NCBI GenBank assembly: GCA_023664485.1
Contig: JAMPFK010000001.1
Coordinates: forward strand, 147,188 to 211,187
Reading direction: 5' to 3'
Origin: Bacteroides fragilis
GTDB taxonomy: Bacteria; Bacillota; Clostridia; Lachnospirales; Lachnospiraceae
Length of the DNA stretch: 64,000 nucleotides
The notes below the pieces were generated by a model. It ran no database searches. It saw nothing but the letters and a program-made list of their open reading frames with translations, and was not told the origin of the DNA. Positions 8,331-16,223 of this stretch are shown in pieces. Made by a program: the position numbers and the translations under genes. Numbering within the stretch: the stretch's first letter is position 1; the number at the start of each line of letters is the position of its first letter.

Positions 8331-9037
8331 GTCTGTATAAATATTCTTTTTGGGAAGTACTGAGGCATTCTTTCAGCGCGGAAGTATGGGATCAGGTGTT
8401 TCCGGCCATCAGCGAGACGATGTATATGGTAGGCGTTTCTTCCGTTTTTGTTCTCGTGTTCGGTGTTCTGCTCGGTCTGGTACTGGTCATGACGAGCAGG
8501 GAAGGGTTGATGCCCTGTAAGATTGTGCATACGGTCCTTGGCGCTGTCATCAACTGTTTCCGTTCCCTGCCGCAGGTCATTATCATTATCGTTATGCTGC
8601 CGGTAGCAAGGGCGTTAGTCGGTAAATCATACGGCTCCAATGCCTGTATCATTTCGCTTGTAGCGAGCTGCGTACCGCTTTTTGCGAGGCTGGTGGAGAG
8701 CAGTCTGTTAGAGCTCGATAAAGGAAAGGTCGAAGCGGCCAAGGCGATGGGGAGCGGCAATTTCCGGATTCTGTTCACGATTATGGTTCCCGAAACGCTG
8801 CCGTCTCTGATCCGGGCTTTTACGAATGCGGTCGTTATCGTGATCTCCATGACGGCGCTTGCCGGAAGCTTCGGTGCGGGCGGTATCGGTTATATCGCGG
8901 TTACATACGGCTACACGAGATATCAGCACGATCTGTTATTCGCGACGATCGTCGTGTTGATCGTTATTGTACAGGTAGTGCAGCTCGTGGGAGACACGAT
9001 ATCCAAGCTGATTTTAAAGAAGCGTCATTTAATTTAA
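8327..9037 (+). CDS. metI: Methionine-type ABC transporter permease (MetI-like)
   Basis: A 236-residue inner-membrane permease with five to six hydrophobic segments: about 24-46, 60-85, 88-110, 160-185 and 195-225. The EAA coupling motif is EAAKAMGSGNFRILFTIMVP, which contacts the ATPase. The start overlaps the metN stop by four bases, indicating translational coupling. It is followed 62 bp later by the substrate-binding lipoprotein. Confidence 0.9.
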   Translation: MSLYKYSFWEVLRHSFSAEVWDQVFPAISETMYMVGVSSVFVLVFGVLLGLVLVMTSREGLMPCKIVHTVLGAVINCFRSLPQVIIIIVMLPVARALVGKSYGSNACIISLVASCVPLFARLVESSLLELDKGKVEAAKAMGSGNFRILFTIMVPETLPSLIRAFTNAVVIVISMTALAGSFGAGGIGYIAVTYGYTRYQHDLLFATIVVLIVIVQVVQLVGDTISKLILKKRHLI

Positions 9038-9099
9038 AGGTGACATTTAAGACGGCGAAAGCCGGTTAAATGAATATATTTAGAAAAGAGGAGAAAATT

Positions 9100-10044
9100 A
9101 TGAAAAGGAAACTTGCAGTCTTGTTGATGACCGCTGTGACAGCGTCCGCCCTGCTGGCAGGATGCGGAAGCCAGGCGGACACAGCGGAAAGCGGAACGGA
9201 CAACGCGGCAGACACCGCGGATACGGCGGCGGATAACACGGGAGATGCCGATACCGCGGATACGGGGAATGCGGATGCCGCAGACAGCGCGGCGGATGCG
9301 GAGAACGGCGCTTCCGGGGAAACGGTCGTGCTGAAAGCGGTCTGCGACTTGACGCCGCACAGCGAAATCCTGAATGCGGCGGCGGATCTGCTGGCGGCGG
9401 AAGGAATTGAGCTCGACATCGTATCGACAACATGGGATGCTACCTGGAACGATATGCTGGTCGATGGAGAAATCGATTTTGCATATTTCATGCATGTTCC
9501 GGCAATGGAGAGCATCGAGGAAGAAATGGGTGCGGATTTATACAGTATGGGCGGTATCCATGTAGAGCCTTATGCCTGCTTCTCCGATAAGTATGCGGCG
9601 AAAGAAGAGCTTCCGGAGGAAGCGGTAATCGCGATTCCCAACGATTCTTCCAATGAATACAGAGCTTTGAAGGTATTGGAAGCAGAAGGCTTTATCAAGC
9701 TGGATCCGGAAATGACGGCAATCGATGCTTCCATCCAGAAAATCGACGAGTATCTGATCCCGATCGAAATCGTGGAGATGGATCAGGCGAATATCATTCC
9801 TTCCTCAGCGGACTTTGACGCTTATTTTGTCAATGTCAACAGAGCGCTGGAGGCGAATATCGATACGGCTTCCTATCTGATGCGGGAAGGCGAGGATTCC
9901 GAGTATGCGAATATCATTACGGTAACGGAAGCGAATAAGGACAACGAAGCGATTAAAAAGATGGTAGAAATCTTACAGTCCGATGAAATCAAACAGTTCA
10001 TTACGGACAATTTCGGTGGTGCAGTCATTCCGGCGAAGAATTAA
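9100..10044 (+). CDS. metQ: NlpA/MetQ-family substrate-binding lipoprotein
   Basis: A 314-residue lipoprotein. The signal peptide ends in the lipobox LLAGC with the lipidated cysteine at residue 22. Residues about 23-75 are a linker made almost only of A, D, T, G, N, S and E, tethering the binding domain to the membrane. The NlpA fold follows (TPHSEILNAAADLLAAEGI, then FAYFMHVPAMESI). In this family the ligand is methionine or a related amino acid, but the usual start of the mature domain is altered here, so specificity is uncertain. The ATG at 9100 has GAGGAGAAAA upstream; the in-frame ATG at 9070 would spoil the signal peptide. Confidence 0.87.
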   Translation: MKRKLAVLLMTAVTASALLAGCGSQADTAESGTDNAADTADTAADNTGDADTADTGNADAADSAADAENGASGETVVLKAVCDLTPHSEILNAAADLLAAEGIELDIVSTTWDATWNDMLVDGEIDFAYFMHVPAMESIEEEMGADLYSMGGIHVEPYACFSDKYAAKEELPEEAVIAIPNDSSNEYRALKVLEAEGFIKLDPEMTAIDASIQKIDEYLIPIEIVEMDQANIIPSSADFDAYFVNVNRALEANIDTASYLMREGEDSEYANIITVTEANKDNEAIKKMVEILQSDEIKQFITDNFGGAVIPAKN

Positions 10045-10082
10045 GCGGGCGGGAGATTTCCGTCAGAATAAAAATTGTGTCG

Positions 10083-10122
10083 ATACAATTTGTATACATC
10101 CCCGGAAGGATTTCCGGGGATG
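10083..10122. promoter_or_regulatory. Dyad plus hairpin between metQ and the LysR gene
   Basis: ATACAATTTGTAT at 10083-10095 is an inverted repeat with 6-bp arms. Directly after it, CATCCCCGGAA (10097-10107) and TTTCCGGGGATG (10111-10122) form a perfect 11-bp stem with a 3-base loop. The hairpin may terminate or process the metQ transcript although no T-run follows; the dyad could be a LysR box or overlap a promoter. Confidence 0.5.
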
Positions 10123-10154
10123 TTCGTTCAAAAGAGGGAGACCGGGCGGAGTCT

Positions 10155-11054
10155 ATGATAAATAATTTAGAATATTACAGGGTTTTTTATCATATCGCAA
10201 AGAACGGCAGCTTAACGGCGGCCGCGGAAGAACTCGCGATTTCCCAGCCGGCGGTCAGCCAGTCTGTCAGACAGCTGGAAGCGGCGCTTGGCGCGAAGCT
10301 TTTTATCAGGGTGCCGAGAGGGGTGAAGCTGACGAAGGAAGGGGAACTGCTCTATCATTATGTCGCTAGGGGATATGAGCAGTTTCAGCTGGGGGAGGAA
10401 AAGCTGAAACAAATGTTAAATCTGGATTTGGGAGAAATTCATATCGGCGCCAGCGATATGACGCTGCAATTCTATCTGCTTCCTTTTCTGGAACAATTTC
10501 ACGAACAATATCCCGGAATCCGGGTCGTGGTGACGAATGCGCCAACGCCGGAAACATTGAGGAATCTGCAGGAAGGGAAGCTCGACTTCGGCGTTGTCAG
10601 TACGCCGTTTGAGAAGGCGCCGTCTCTGGAAGCGGAGGCCGTGCGGGAGATAGAGGATATTTTCGTAGCAGGGAGAAAATTCATCCAGTATAAAAATAAA
10701 ATGCTGGATTTTCAGGAGCTTGAACGAATGCCGCTCATTTTTTTAGAGGGCGTTACGAGCACAGGATCTAATATGGAAAAGTTTCTCAGGGAGAACCATG
10801 TGGAAATTCATCCGGAATTTGAGCTGGCGACCAGCGGGATGATCGTACAGTTCGCGCTGCGCAATCTCGGCGTCGGCTGTGTCGTCAGGGATTTCGCGCG
10901 GGAATATCTGGAAACGGGGCAATTGTTCGAACTCCGTTTTAATAAGATTATCCCCAAAAGGCATTTCTGCGTCGTAACGGATAAGAAGAATCCGATGTCC
11001 GCGGCGGCAGAAAATCTGCTGCGGCTGTTTTCCGGACGGCGGGAAGAACGATAA
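10155..11054 (+). CDS. LysR-family transcriptional regulator
   Basis: A 299-residue LysR regulator. Residues 1-60 are the winged helix-turn-helix (LTAAAEELAISQPAVSQSVRQLE), followed by a linker helix and a periplasmic-binding-protein-like effector domain (about 88-295, beginning with GEIHIGASDMTLQFYLLPF). Such proteins act as tetramers and usually control a nearby operon in response to a small molecule. It lies 110 bp after the binding-protein gene in the same direction, so control of the MetNIQ-type importer is plausible but inferred. The start at 10155 gives the canonical N-terminus; the longer frame from 10077 has no support. A strong terminator follows at 11080. Confidence 0.92.
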   Translation: MINNLEYYRVFYHIAKNGSLTAAAEELAISQPAVSQSVRQLEAALGAKLFIRVPRGVKLTKEGELLYHYVARGYEQFQLGEEKLKQMLNLDLGEIHIGASDMTLQFYLLPFLEQFHEQYPGIRVVVTNAPTPETLRNLQEGKLDFGVVSTPFEKAPSLEAEAVREIEDIFVAGRKFIQYKNKMLDFQELERMPLIFLEGVTSTGSNMEKFLRENHVEIHPEFELATSGMIVQFALRNLGVGCVVRDFAREYLETGQLFELRFNKIIPKRHFCVVTDKKNPMSAAAENLLRLFSGRREER

Positions 11055-11079
11055 AAAGAAAGGCGGAGGACATAAGTTA

Positions 11080-11105
11080 AAAAATAAGCTTGATAGCTTA
11101 TTTTT
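11080..11105 (+). terminator. Rho-independent terminator after the LysR gene
   Basis: AAAAATAAGCT and AGCTTATTTTT form a perfect 11-bp stem around the loop TGAT, with the T-run inside the 3' arm. It can work in both directions. Confidence 0.85.
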
Positions 11106-11120
11106 CAACTGGCAATTTGA

Positions 11121-11201
11121 GTCAGAGCCGGGGATATGCCATGGGCGCAGCCGGGAATCTGAAATTCCCGGCGCGATGTCATCGCAGTAAACTGCTCTGA
11201 C
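11121..11201 (+). promoter_or_regulatory. Multi-stem structured leader upstream of a HAD gene
   Basis: GTCAGAGC (11121-11128) pairs perfectly with GCTCTGAC (11194-11201), closing an 81-base domain. Inside it, GCCGGGAAT (11150-11158) pairs with ATTCCCGGC (11164-11172), and GCGA (11173-11176) with TCGC (11182-11185). The Shine-Dalgarno sequence GGAGGG begins four bases after the closing stem and the start codon is at 11215. The layout is that of a cis-regulatory RNA junction; I do not recognise a known riboswitch consensus. Confidence 0.55.
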
Positions 11202-11214
11202 ATGGAGGGTTAAA

Positions 11215-11817
11215 ATGATCAGTACCATTATTTTCGATATCGGAAATGTGCTTGCGGATTTCACCTGGGAGGAACATTACAGGCGGTTTGGCTATGCGGG
11301 TGAGCGGCTGGAGCGTCTGGCAAAGGCTACCGTAAAAAGCGATGCATGGAACGAATATGACAGGGGGGCGCTGACCGATGAAGAGGTCTTACGGAGGTTC
11401 ATCGATAACGACCCGGAAATGGAGGCGGATATCCGCCGGTGCCTTGCCGATGTGGAAGGGATGGTAGCGCGGAACGATTATGCGATTCCGTGGATCCAGG
11501 AGCTGAAACAAAAAGGATACCGGACGCTCTATTTATCCAATTTTTCCGGGAAAGCGGCAAGGGAATGCGCCAAATCACTGGACTTTCTGCCTTATATGGA
11601 CGGCGGTATCCTTTCCTGTCAGGAAAAGGTCATCAAGCCGATGCCGGAAATATACCGGCTGTTGATCGACCGGTATCGGCTCGTGCCGGAGGAATGCGTT
11701 TTTCTGGACGATACGCGGAAGAATCTGACGGGGGCGGAAGCGTTTGGAATCCATACGATTCTGTTTCAAAATCAGGAGCAGGCGAAAGAAGAGCTCCGGC
11801 GGCTCGGCGTGAATTGA
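11215..11817 (+). CDS. HAD-IA family hydrolase (YihX-like)
   Basis: A 200-residue HAD phosphatase with a small helical C1 cap. Motif I is FDIGNVLADF, where N replaces the usual G/T as in the YihX-like alpha-D-glucose-1-phosphate phosphatases. Motif II is LYLSNFS, the motif III lysine lies in KVIKPMPEIY, and motif IV is CVFLDDTRKNL. No signal peptide. The ATG at 11215 follows GGAGGG. The substrate is probably a sugar phosphate, by family. It is preceded by a structured leader and followed 49 bp later by the GH3 gene, so the two may be co-transcribed. Confidence 0.87.
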   Translation: MISTIIFDIGNVLADFTWEEHYRRFGYAGERLERLAKATVKSDAWNEYDRGALTDEEVLRRFIDNDPEMEADIRRCLADVEGMVARNDYAIPWIQELKQKGYRTLYLSNFSGKAARECAKSLDFLPYMDGGILSCQEKVIKPMPEIYRLLIDRYRLVPEECVFLDDTRKNLTGAEAFGIHTILFQNQEQAKEELRRLGVN

Positions 11818-11866
11818 ACCTTTTGCGTTATGGAGAGGGAATTTTATCATTGATGGAGGAAAAGGA

Positions 11867-14023
11867 ATGGAGCTTGTAAAAAATGCGGCGGGAAATGAGG
11901 AATTGAAGGAACGCGTACGAAGTCTGATCTCACAGATGACGCTGGAGGAAAAGGCTTTTCAGATGGTGCACAGCGCTCCGGCTATAGAACGGCTCGGCAT
12001 CAGGGCGTATAACTGGTGGAACGAGGCGCTTCACGGCGTGGCAAGGGCGGGGACTGCGACCGTCTTTCCGCAGGCGATCGCGTTGGCGGCTACCTTTGAC
12101 GAGGACTTTCTTGAAGAGGTAGCGGATGCTATTTCCACAGAGGGCAGGGCAAAATATAACGTACAGCAGAAATATGGGGATTACGATATTTATAAGGGGC
12201 TGACCTTCTGGTCGCCCAATGTGAATATTTTCCGGGATCCGCGATGGGGCAGAGGGCATGAGACCTTCGGCGAGGATCCCTATTTGACCGCGAGGCTCGG
12301 CGTGCGGTTCGTAGAGGGACTGCAGGGCCATGATGAGAATTATTTGAAGGCGGCGGCCTGCGCCAAACATTTTGCGGTGCACAGCGGCCCGGAGGATCTG
12401 CGGCATGAGTTTAATGCCGAAGTGAGCAGACAGGACTTGTACGAGACTTATCTTCCGGCTTTTAAGGCCTGTGTACAGGAGGCAGGGGTAGAAGCGGTCA
12501 TGGGAGCCTATAACCGTACGAACGGCGAGCCGTGCTGCGGCAGTAAAACGCTTCTGCAGGATATTCTGCGGAAGGAATGGGGATTTCAGGGGCATGTCGT
12601 TTCCGACTGTTGGGCGATTAAGGATTTCCATAACGGCCATGGCGTAACATCGGGGGCGGAAGAGTCGGTAGCGCTTGCGGTAGGGAATGGCTGTGATCTG
12701 AACTGCGGCAATCTTTTTGTTTATGTCAAGGATGCTGTGGAGAAAGGCATGATATCGGAAGAAAGGGTGGACGAAGCCCTGGCCCGTCTTTTTATGACAA
12801 GAATGAAATTGGGGATGTTCGATGAAAAGGCGAAGACGCCGTATGATGACATCCCTTATACAGTCGTCGATTCCGCTGAAATGCAGGCATTGAATTTAAA
12901 AGCGGCGGAGAAATGTGTCGTTCTTTTGAAAAATGACAATCATCTGCTGCCGCTTGATAAGTCCGCTGTCAAAACGCTCGGCGTAATCGGCCCGAATGCC
13001 AATAACCGGAAAGCCCTGATCGGAAATTATGAAGGAACGGCTTCGCGTTATTTTACGGTCGCGGAGGGCATTCAGGAATATGTGGGAGACGATATCAGGG
13101 TACTGGTATCCGAAGGCTGTCATCTGTATGAGGAGAAGCTCAGCAATCTGAGTAAAAGGCGGAGCAGGGATTCGGAAATAAAGGCAGTCTGCGACGCAAG
13201 CGATGTCGTGATCATGTGCCTCGGACTGGATGCAGGGCTGGAAGGGGAAGAAGGTGACCGGGGTAATCAGTATGCCAGCGGCGATAAGCCGGATCTGGAA
13301 CTGCCCGGCAGGCAGCAGGAAATTCTGGAAATCGCTTATGCCAGCGGAAAGCCTGTTGTGCTCGTGCTTCTTTCGGGAAGCGCTCTGGCCATCGGCTGGG
13401 CGGATGAGCACATTCCCGCCATTGTGCAGGGCTGGTACCCGGGAGCGCAGGGCGGAAGGGCGATTGCGAGGGTGCTCTTCGGCGAGAAGAATCCGGAAGG
13501 AAGAATGCCCGTTACCTTTTACCGGACGACGGAGGAACTGCCCGAATTTACCGATTATTCCATGAAGGGAAGGACCTACCGCTATATGGAGCAGGAGGCG
13601 TTGTATCCTTTTGGATACGGCTTATCCTACACGGAATTCGTTTATACGGAAGCGGCTTTATCATCCGCCGTGCTGAAGGAGGACGGCGTCGAGGTCAGGG
13701 CCATTGTAACGAATGTAGGAAGCCGGGAAGGAACGGAGACCGTTCAGGTCTATGTCAAGGCGGACCGGGCGGGCACGCCAAACGCGCAGTTAAAGGGCAT
13801 TCGAAAAGTGACGCTGCAGGCGGGAGAAAGCAGGGAAGTGGCGATAAAGCTTCCTGTCAGCGCGTTCGCATTGTATGACGGACAGGCGGTCAACAGGGTC
13901 GGAAAGGGCAGGTATTTCGTTTCGATCGGCGGCGCACAGCCGGAGAGCCGGAGCGAGAAGCTGACCGGGAAGAAGGCCGCGGTGCTTCCGATTACGGCCG
14001 GGGAAGAGATGGTTCTGATATAA
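11867..14023 (+). CDS. Glycoside hydrolase family 3 (beta-xylosidase/beta-glucosidase-like)
   Basis: A 718-residue retaining exo-glycosidase. The N-terminal barrel (about 15-310) has NWWNEALHGVARAG, typical of xylosidase-type GH3 members, and KHFAVHSGPEDLRH. The nucleophile is D247 in VVSDCWAIKDFH. The alpha/beta sandwich (about 345-570) has NDNHLLPLDKS and an acidic EGEEGDRGNQ stretch, and a fibronectin-III-like domain closes the protein (about 590-700; FGYGLSYTEF, VTNVGSREGTETVQVYV). No signal peptide, so it acts on imported oligosaccharides, likely xylo-, gluco- or arabino-oligosaccharides. GGAGGAAAAGG precedes the start. Confidence 0.92.
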   Translation: MELVKNAAGNEELKERVRSLISQMTLEEKAFQMVHSAPAIERLGIRAYNWWNEALHGVARAGTATVFPQAIALAATFDEDFLEEVADAISTEGRAKYNVQQKYGDYDIYKGLTFWSPNVNIFRDPRWGRGHETFGEDPYLTARLGVRFVEGLQGHDENYLKAAACAKHFAVHSGPEDLRHEFNAEVSRQDLYETYLPAFKACVQEAGVEAVMGAYNRTNGEPCCGSKTLLQDILRKEWGFQGHVVSDCWAIKDFHNGHGVTSGAEESVALAVGNGCDLNCGNLFVYVKDAVEKGMISEERVDEALARLFMTRMKLGMFDEKAKTPYDDIPYTVVDSAEMQALNLKAAEKCVVLLKNDNHLLPLDKSAVKTLGVIGPNANNRKALIGNYEGTASRYFTVAEGIQEYVGDDIRVLVSEGCHLYEEKLSNLSKRRSRDSEIKAVCDASDVVIMCLGLDAGLEGEEGDRGNQYASGDKPDLELPGRQQEILEIAYASGKPVVLVLLSGSALAIGWADEHIPAIVQGWYPGAQGGRAIARVLFGEKNPEGRMPVTFYRTTEELPEFTDYSMKGRTYRYMEQEALYPFGYGLSYTEFVYTEAALSSAVLKEDGVEVRAIVTNVGSREGTETVQVYVKADRAGTPNAQLKGIRKVTLQAGESREVAIKLPVSAFALYDGQAVNRVGKGRYFVSIGGAQPESRSEKLTGKKAAVLPITAGEEMVLI

Positions 14024-14054
14024 AAGAAATACAGGTTAGATTTTGCGCTTTGAT

Positions 14055-14065
14055 TATGGTATACT
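14055..14065 (+). promoter_or_regulatory. Conserved promoter core of small-protein cassette A
   Basis: TATGGTATACT carries a TATACT -10 hexamer and is followed nine bases later by CGGATAAC. Both words recur in the same order in front of the paralogous gene at 28326, which supports a real promoter and start region. Confidence 0.5.
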
Positions 14066-14111
14066 GTTCACAGTCGGATAACCGTTTCATAATCGGGAGG
14101 TGGGATAGAGA

Positions 14112-14306
14112 ATGCCGAATACAAACCTGGAAATAACGCAAAAGGCGATGGATGATTTTGTGAAAATACAAAGACATATGTTTGTCGCCAAAGAGGAGAA
14201 TGCAACAAAAACATATGAAAGCCTGAAAGAAGAATATTTATATTTAAAAAGTTTTCTTAATGTTGCGGGTGTAAATCTCACAGATATCGATAAGATCAAA
14301 GAATAA
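14112..14306 (+). CDS. Small helical protein, paralogue A
   Basis: A 64-residue, highly charged and probably all-helical protein with no membrane segment. It is clearly related to the 62-residue protein at 28326 (shared VAKEENA, YLYLK and GVNLTDID; about 37 of 58 aligned residues identical by hand count). GGGAGGTGGG lies upstream of the ATG. It is monocistronic, with its own promoter words and a strong terminator carrying the same stem as the paralogue. I do not recognise the family and assign no function. The C-terminal GVNLTDIDKIKE is the best conserved part. Confidence 0.8.
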   Translation: MPNTNLEITQKAMDDFVKIQRHMFVAKEENATKTYESLKEEYLYLKSFLNVAGVNLTDIDKIKE

Positions 14307-14325
14307 CGGAATAATAAGCAGATCG

Positions 14326-14362
14326 GGGCGTAAGTTTATTATATAGCTTACGCCCTCGTTTT
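14326..14362 (+). terminator. Terminator of small-protein cassette A
   Basis: GGGCGTAAG (14326-14334) and CTTACGCCC (14347-14355) form a 9-bp stem followed by TCGTTTT. The same stem ends the paralogous cassette at 28535. Confidence 0.85.
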
Positions 14363-14535
14363 ATCATATCATTACAGCGGATCCCCGGAGCGAAACAGAG
14401 ATTACAGTCAGAAGGAAATGGCGTCATTTCATGTTCCAAATACGGCAGGACAGGTTCTGACGGCTTGCCGGCGGAAGGGGCATGTGTTATGCTCAGGACA
14501 GAACGGGGCATTGAGCCGGTGCGGGGAGGCGCGAG

Positions 14536-14979
14536 TTGAAGATAGAAATCAACGTGGATGAAAAGATAGAGGATACCCATATCGTTATCTCCTGTAAAAA
14601 GCTGACGCCGGAGATGGCGAGGCTGTTCGCCATGCTTCATATTCTCGATAAACAGCTGACGGTGAGAAAAGGAGAGGAAACGTATTTCCTGGATGTTTCC
14701 GAGGCGGTCTATATCGAATCGGTGGACAGGAAATCTTTTATCTATACGGAAAAAGAGGTATACGAATCCGATCTTAAATTGTATGAGCTGGAACAACAGC
14801 TGGAAGCCTGCGGCTTTTTCCGGGCGAGCAAGTCCTGTCTGATTCAGTTGAAATATATCAGGTCTCTGCGGGCGGATATCAACAGAAGAATTAAGGTGAC
14901 GCTTACGAATGGCGAACAGATCGTCGTTTCCAGGCAGTATGCGGAGGAACTGAAAAGAAAACTGGGTCTGAGAACGTAA
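14536..14979 (+). CDS. LytTR-type DNA-binding regulator
   Basis: A 147-residue protein with a LytTR DNA-binding domain at about 50-145 (FLDVSEAVYIESVDRKSFIYT, then FFRASKSCLIQLKYI and a final QIVVSRQYAEELKRKL). It has no receiver domain. Stand-alone LytTR proteins of this size commonly pair with a DUF3021 membrane protein, as here, and are thought to control their own locus with the membrane partner holding them inactive. The start is TTG at 14536, seven bases after GGGGAGG; no in-frame ATG fits as well. It is 29 bp upstream of its partner. Confidence 0.9.
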   Translation: MKIEINVDEKIEDTHIVISCKKLTPEMARLFAMLHILDKQLTVRKGEETYFLDVSEAVYIESVDRKSFIYTEKEVYESDLKLYELEQQLEACGFFRASKSCLIQLKYIRSLRADINRRIKVTLTNGEQIVVSRQYAEELKRKLGLRT

Positions 14980-15008
14980 AGAGAAACATAAGGAGGCGGA
15001 GTGTTAAA

Positions 15009-15485
15009 ATGGAGGAGAGAAAAACGGTTTTGGATTATATCGGGCAGGTCTTTATGATATTCGGGTTTACGATACTGGTACTGTCCGTGTTCTGCCTGCT
15101 GTTCGGGGAGAACGCGAAAGAATATTCCACGATATTTGTGCATGGAAAAGAAGGAATCGGCATCGAAACGATGCTGCAGTTTTTGCTGACATCGGTTATC
15201 ACAGTAGCGTTGCGGTCGCTCTTTTTTACGGATATGATCTTGAAAAATATGTCCGTCATCCTGCGGTCTGCCGGCATGATCCTGTCGGAACTGCTCGTTA
15301 TCATCGCTTTTATTCTGGCCTTTGAATGGTTCCCGGCCGACCAGTGGATACCCTGGGTCATGTTCTTTGTCTCTTTTGGCGTCTGCTTTGCGGCCGGCGT
15401 AACGATAACCGCATACAGAGAGCGGATAGAGAACAGAAAAATGGAAGAGGCGCTGGAACGGCTGCGAAAGGAGGGGGCGCGATGA
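15009..15485 (+). CDS. DUF3021 family membrane protein, LytTR partner
   Basis: A 158-residue protein with four hydrophobic segments (about 15-35, 55-78, 90-110 and 115-138) and a charged C-terminal tail (RERIENRKMEEALERLRK). This layout and the position after a LytTR gene identify DUF3021. Members are believed to inhibit the cognate LytTR regulator at the membrane; that is family knowledge, not visible here. AAGGAGG lies upstream of the ATG. Its stop overlaps an ATG that opens a very short third frame. Confidence 0.88.
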   Translation: MEERKTVLDYIGQVFMIFGFTILVLSVFCLLFGENAKEYSTIFVHGKEGIGIETMLQFLLTSVITVALRSLFFTDMILKNMSVILRSAGMILSELLVIIAFILAFEWFPADQWIPWVMFFVSFGVCFAAGVTITAYRERIENRKMEEALERLRKEGAR

Positions 15486-15553
15486 ATATGATAGAACTGA
15501 CGGATATTCGGACAGCGGTTCGGGAACAAACGGGACGCCGGCGGCGCAGATGA
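15482..15553 (+). pseudogene. 23-codon stump translationally coupled to the DUF3021 gene
   Basis: ATGA at 15482 overlaps the DUF3021 stop, and AAGGAGGGGGCG lies just upstream, so initiation here is likely. The product MNMIELTDIRTAV then ends in a run of arginines. The first ten residues resemble the start of an ABC ATPase (a first beta strand such as MIELTDIRK), suggesting a third gene lost by deletion. It could also be an intact micropeptide. The following 100 bp show no continuation. Confidence 0.35.
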
Positions 15554-15657
15554 CAGGAGCCATGTACCGGCGGACTGAAGGAGAGATGCCGCAGATACAA
15601 TCATAGGAACAGGCTTAAAGTCCATTTGGCAGCCGTGCATTTTCCGCAACAGTACGC

Positions 15658-15927
15658 TCAGGTGCCATTCCGCTTCCCCCCGCCATCCTTTGGCAGTTCC
15701 TCAGCCGCTTCTGCCTGCCTTTCCTTCATCATTCCATAGAACCAGATAAAGAGCCAGAGCAGAATCGGCAGAGCGACGGTTGTCAGCAGGCAGGCCGCGA
15801 ACATCTTATCCGCGCCCGGGAAATCCAGACAGGCGACGATCAGCGTAATGAGATACATCAATACTAAAATAATGACGCAAAGAAGAGCGGCAATTTGTTT
15901 TGGCGTTCTTTTTTTATCGTTTTTCAT
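15658..15927 (-). CDS. Small two-helix membrane protein
   Basis: An 89-residue hypothetical protein with a basic N-terminus (KNDKKRTPKQ), two transmembrane segments (about 11-32 and 43-65) and a charged C-terminal tail ending in GGGKRNGT. No family recognised. The ATG at 15927 has AAGGGCAGG upstream. The frame extends further upstream, but that part is read out of the palindromic element at 15949-16052 and is probably not translated, so the element sits directly in its 5' region. Confidence 0.6.
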   Translation of the reverse strand: MKNDKKRTPKQIAALLCVIILVLMYLITLIVACLDFPGADKMFAACLLTTVALPILLWLFIWFYGMMKERQAEAAEELPKDGGGKRNGT

Positions 15928-15948
15928 AGAACCTGCCCTTTCCTTTTT

Positions 15949-16052
15949 TATAGTTAACGACATTGAAAATTGCCATTTCAGCCTTGCAAAAGCCTGCGTA
16001 TATGGCTTTTGCAAGAAATGGGATGTGCAATTTGTTATGTCGTTTACTATGA
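15949..16052. repeat. Dispersed palindromic element, copy 2 (most complete)
   Basis: About 104 bp with imperfect terminal inverted repeats: the left end TATAGTTAACGACATTGAAA mirrors the right end ...TATGTCGTTTACTATGA, and inner arms GCAAAAGCC / GGCTTTTGC flank a centre TGCGTATAT. The whole can fold into one long hairpin. Related copies lie at 2171-2260 and, as a half element in opposite orientation, at 28200-28246. It contains no open frame and no transposase. Confidence 0.8.
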
Positions 16053-16223
16053 TGCTTTTATTATATGCCCGTCCGGGGAAAATTTCAAGGACGCAGATCC
16101 GGCGCGGCCCGCCGGAAGAAAGAAAAGATATTTTTTTCCGGAAAACCGGGTTGCATAATCCGCGCCAGCCAGTATAATGAAAGCAGACGCCGGGTTATCC
16201 CGGAGAAAGGCCAGGAGGTAAGA

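Noticed and set aside
15928..16014. N-terminal extension of the 89-residue membrane protein
   Set aside because: The extra 29 codons are read from the palindromic element and precede the ribosome site for ATG 15927.
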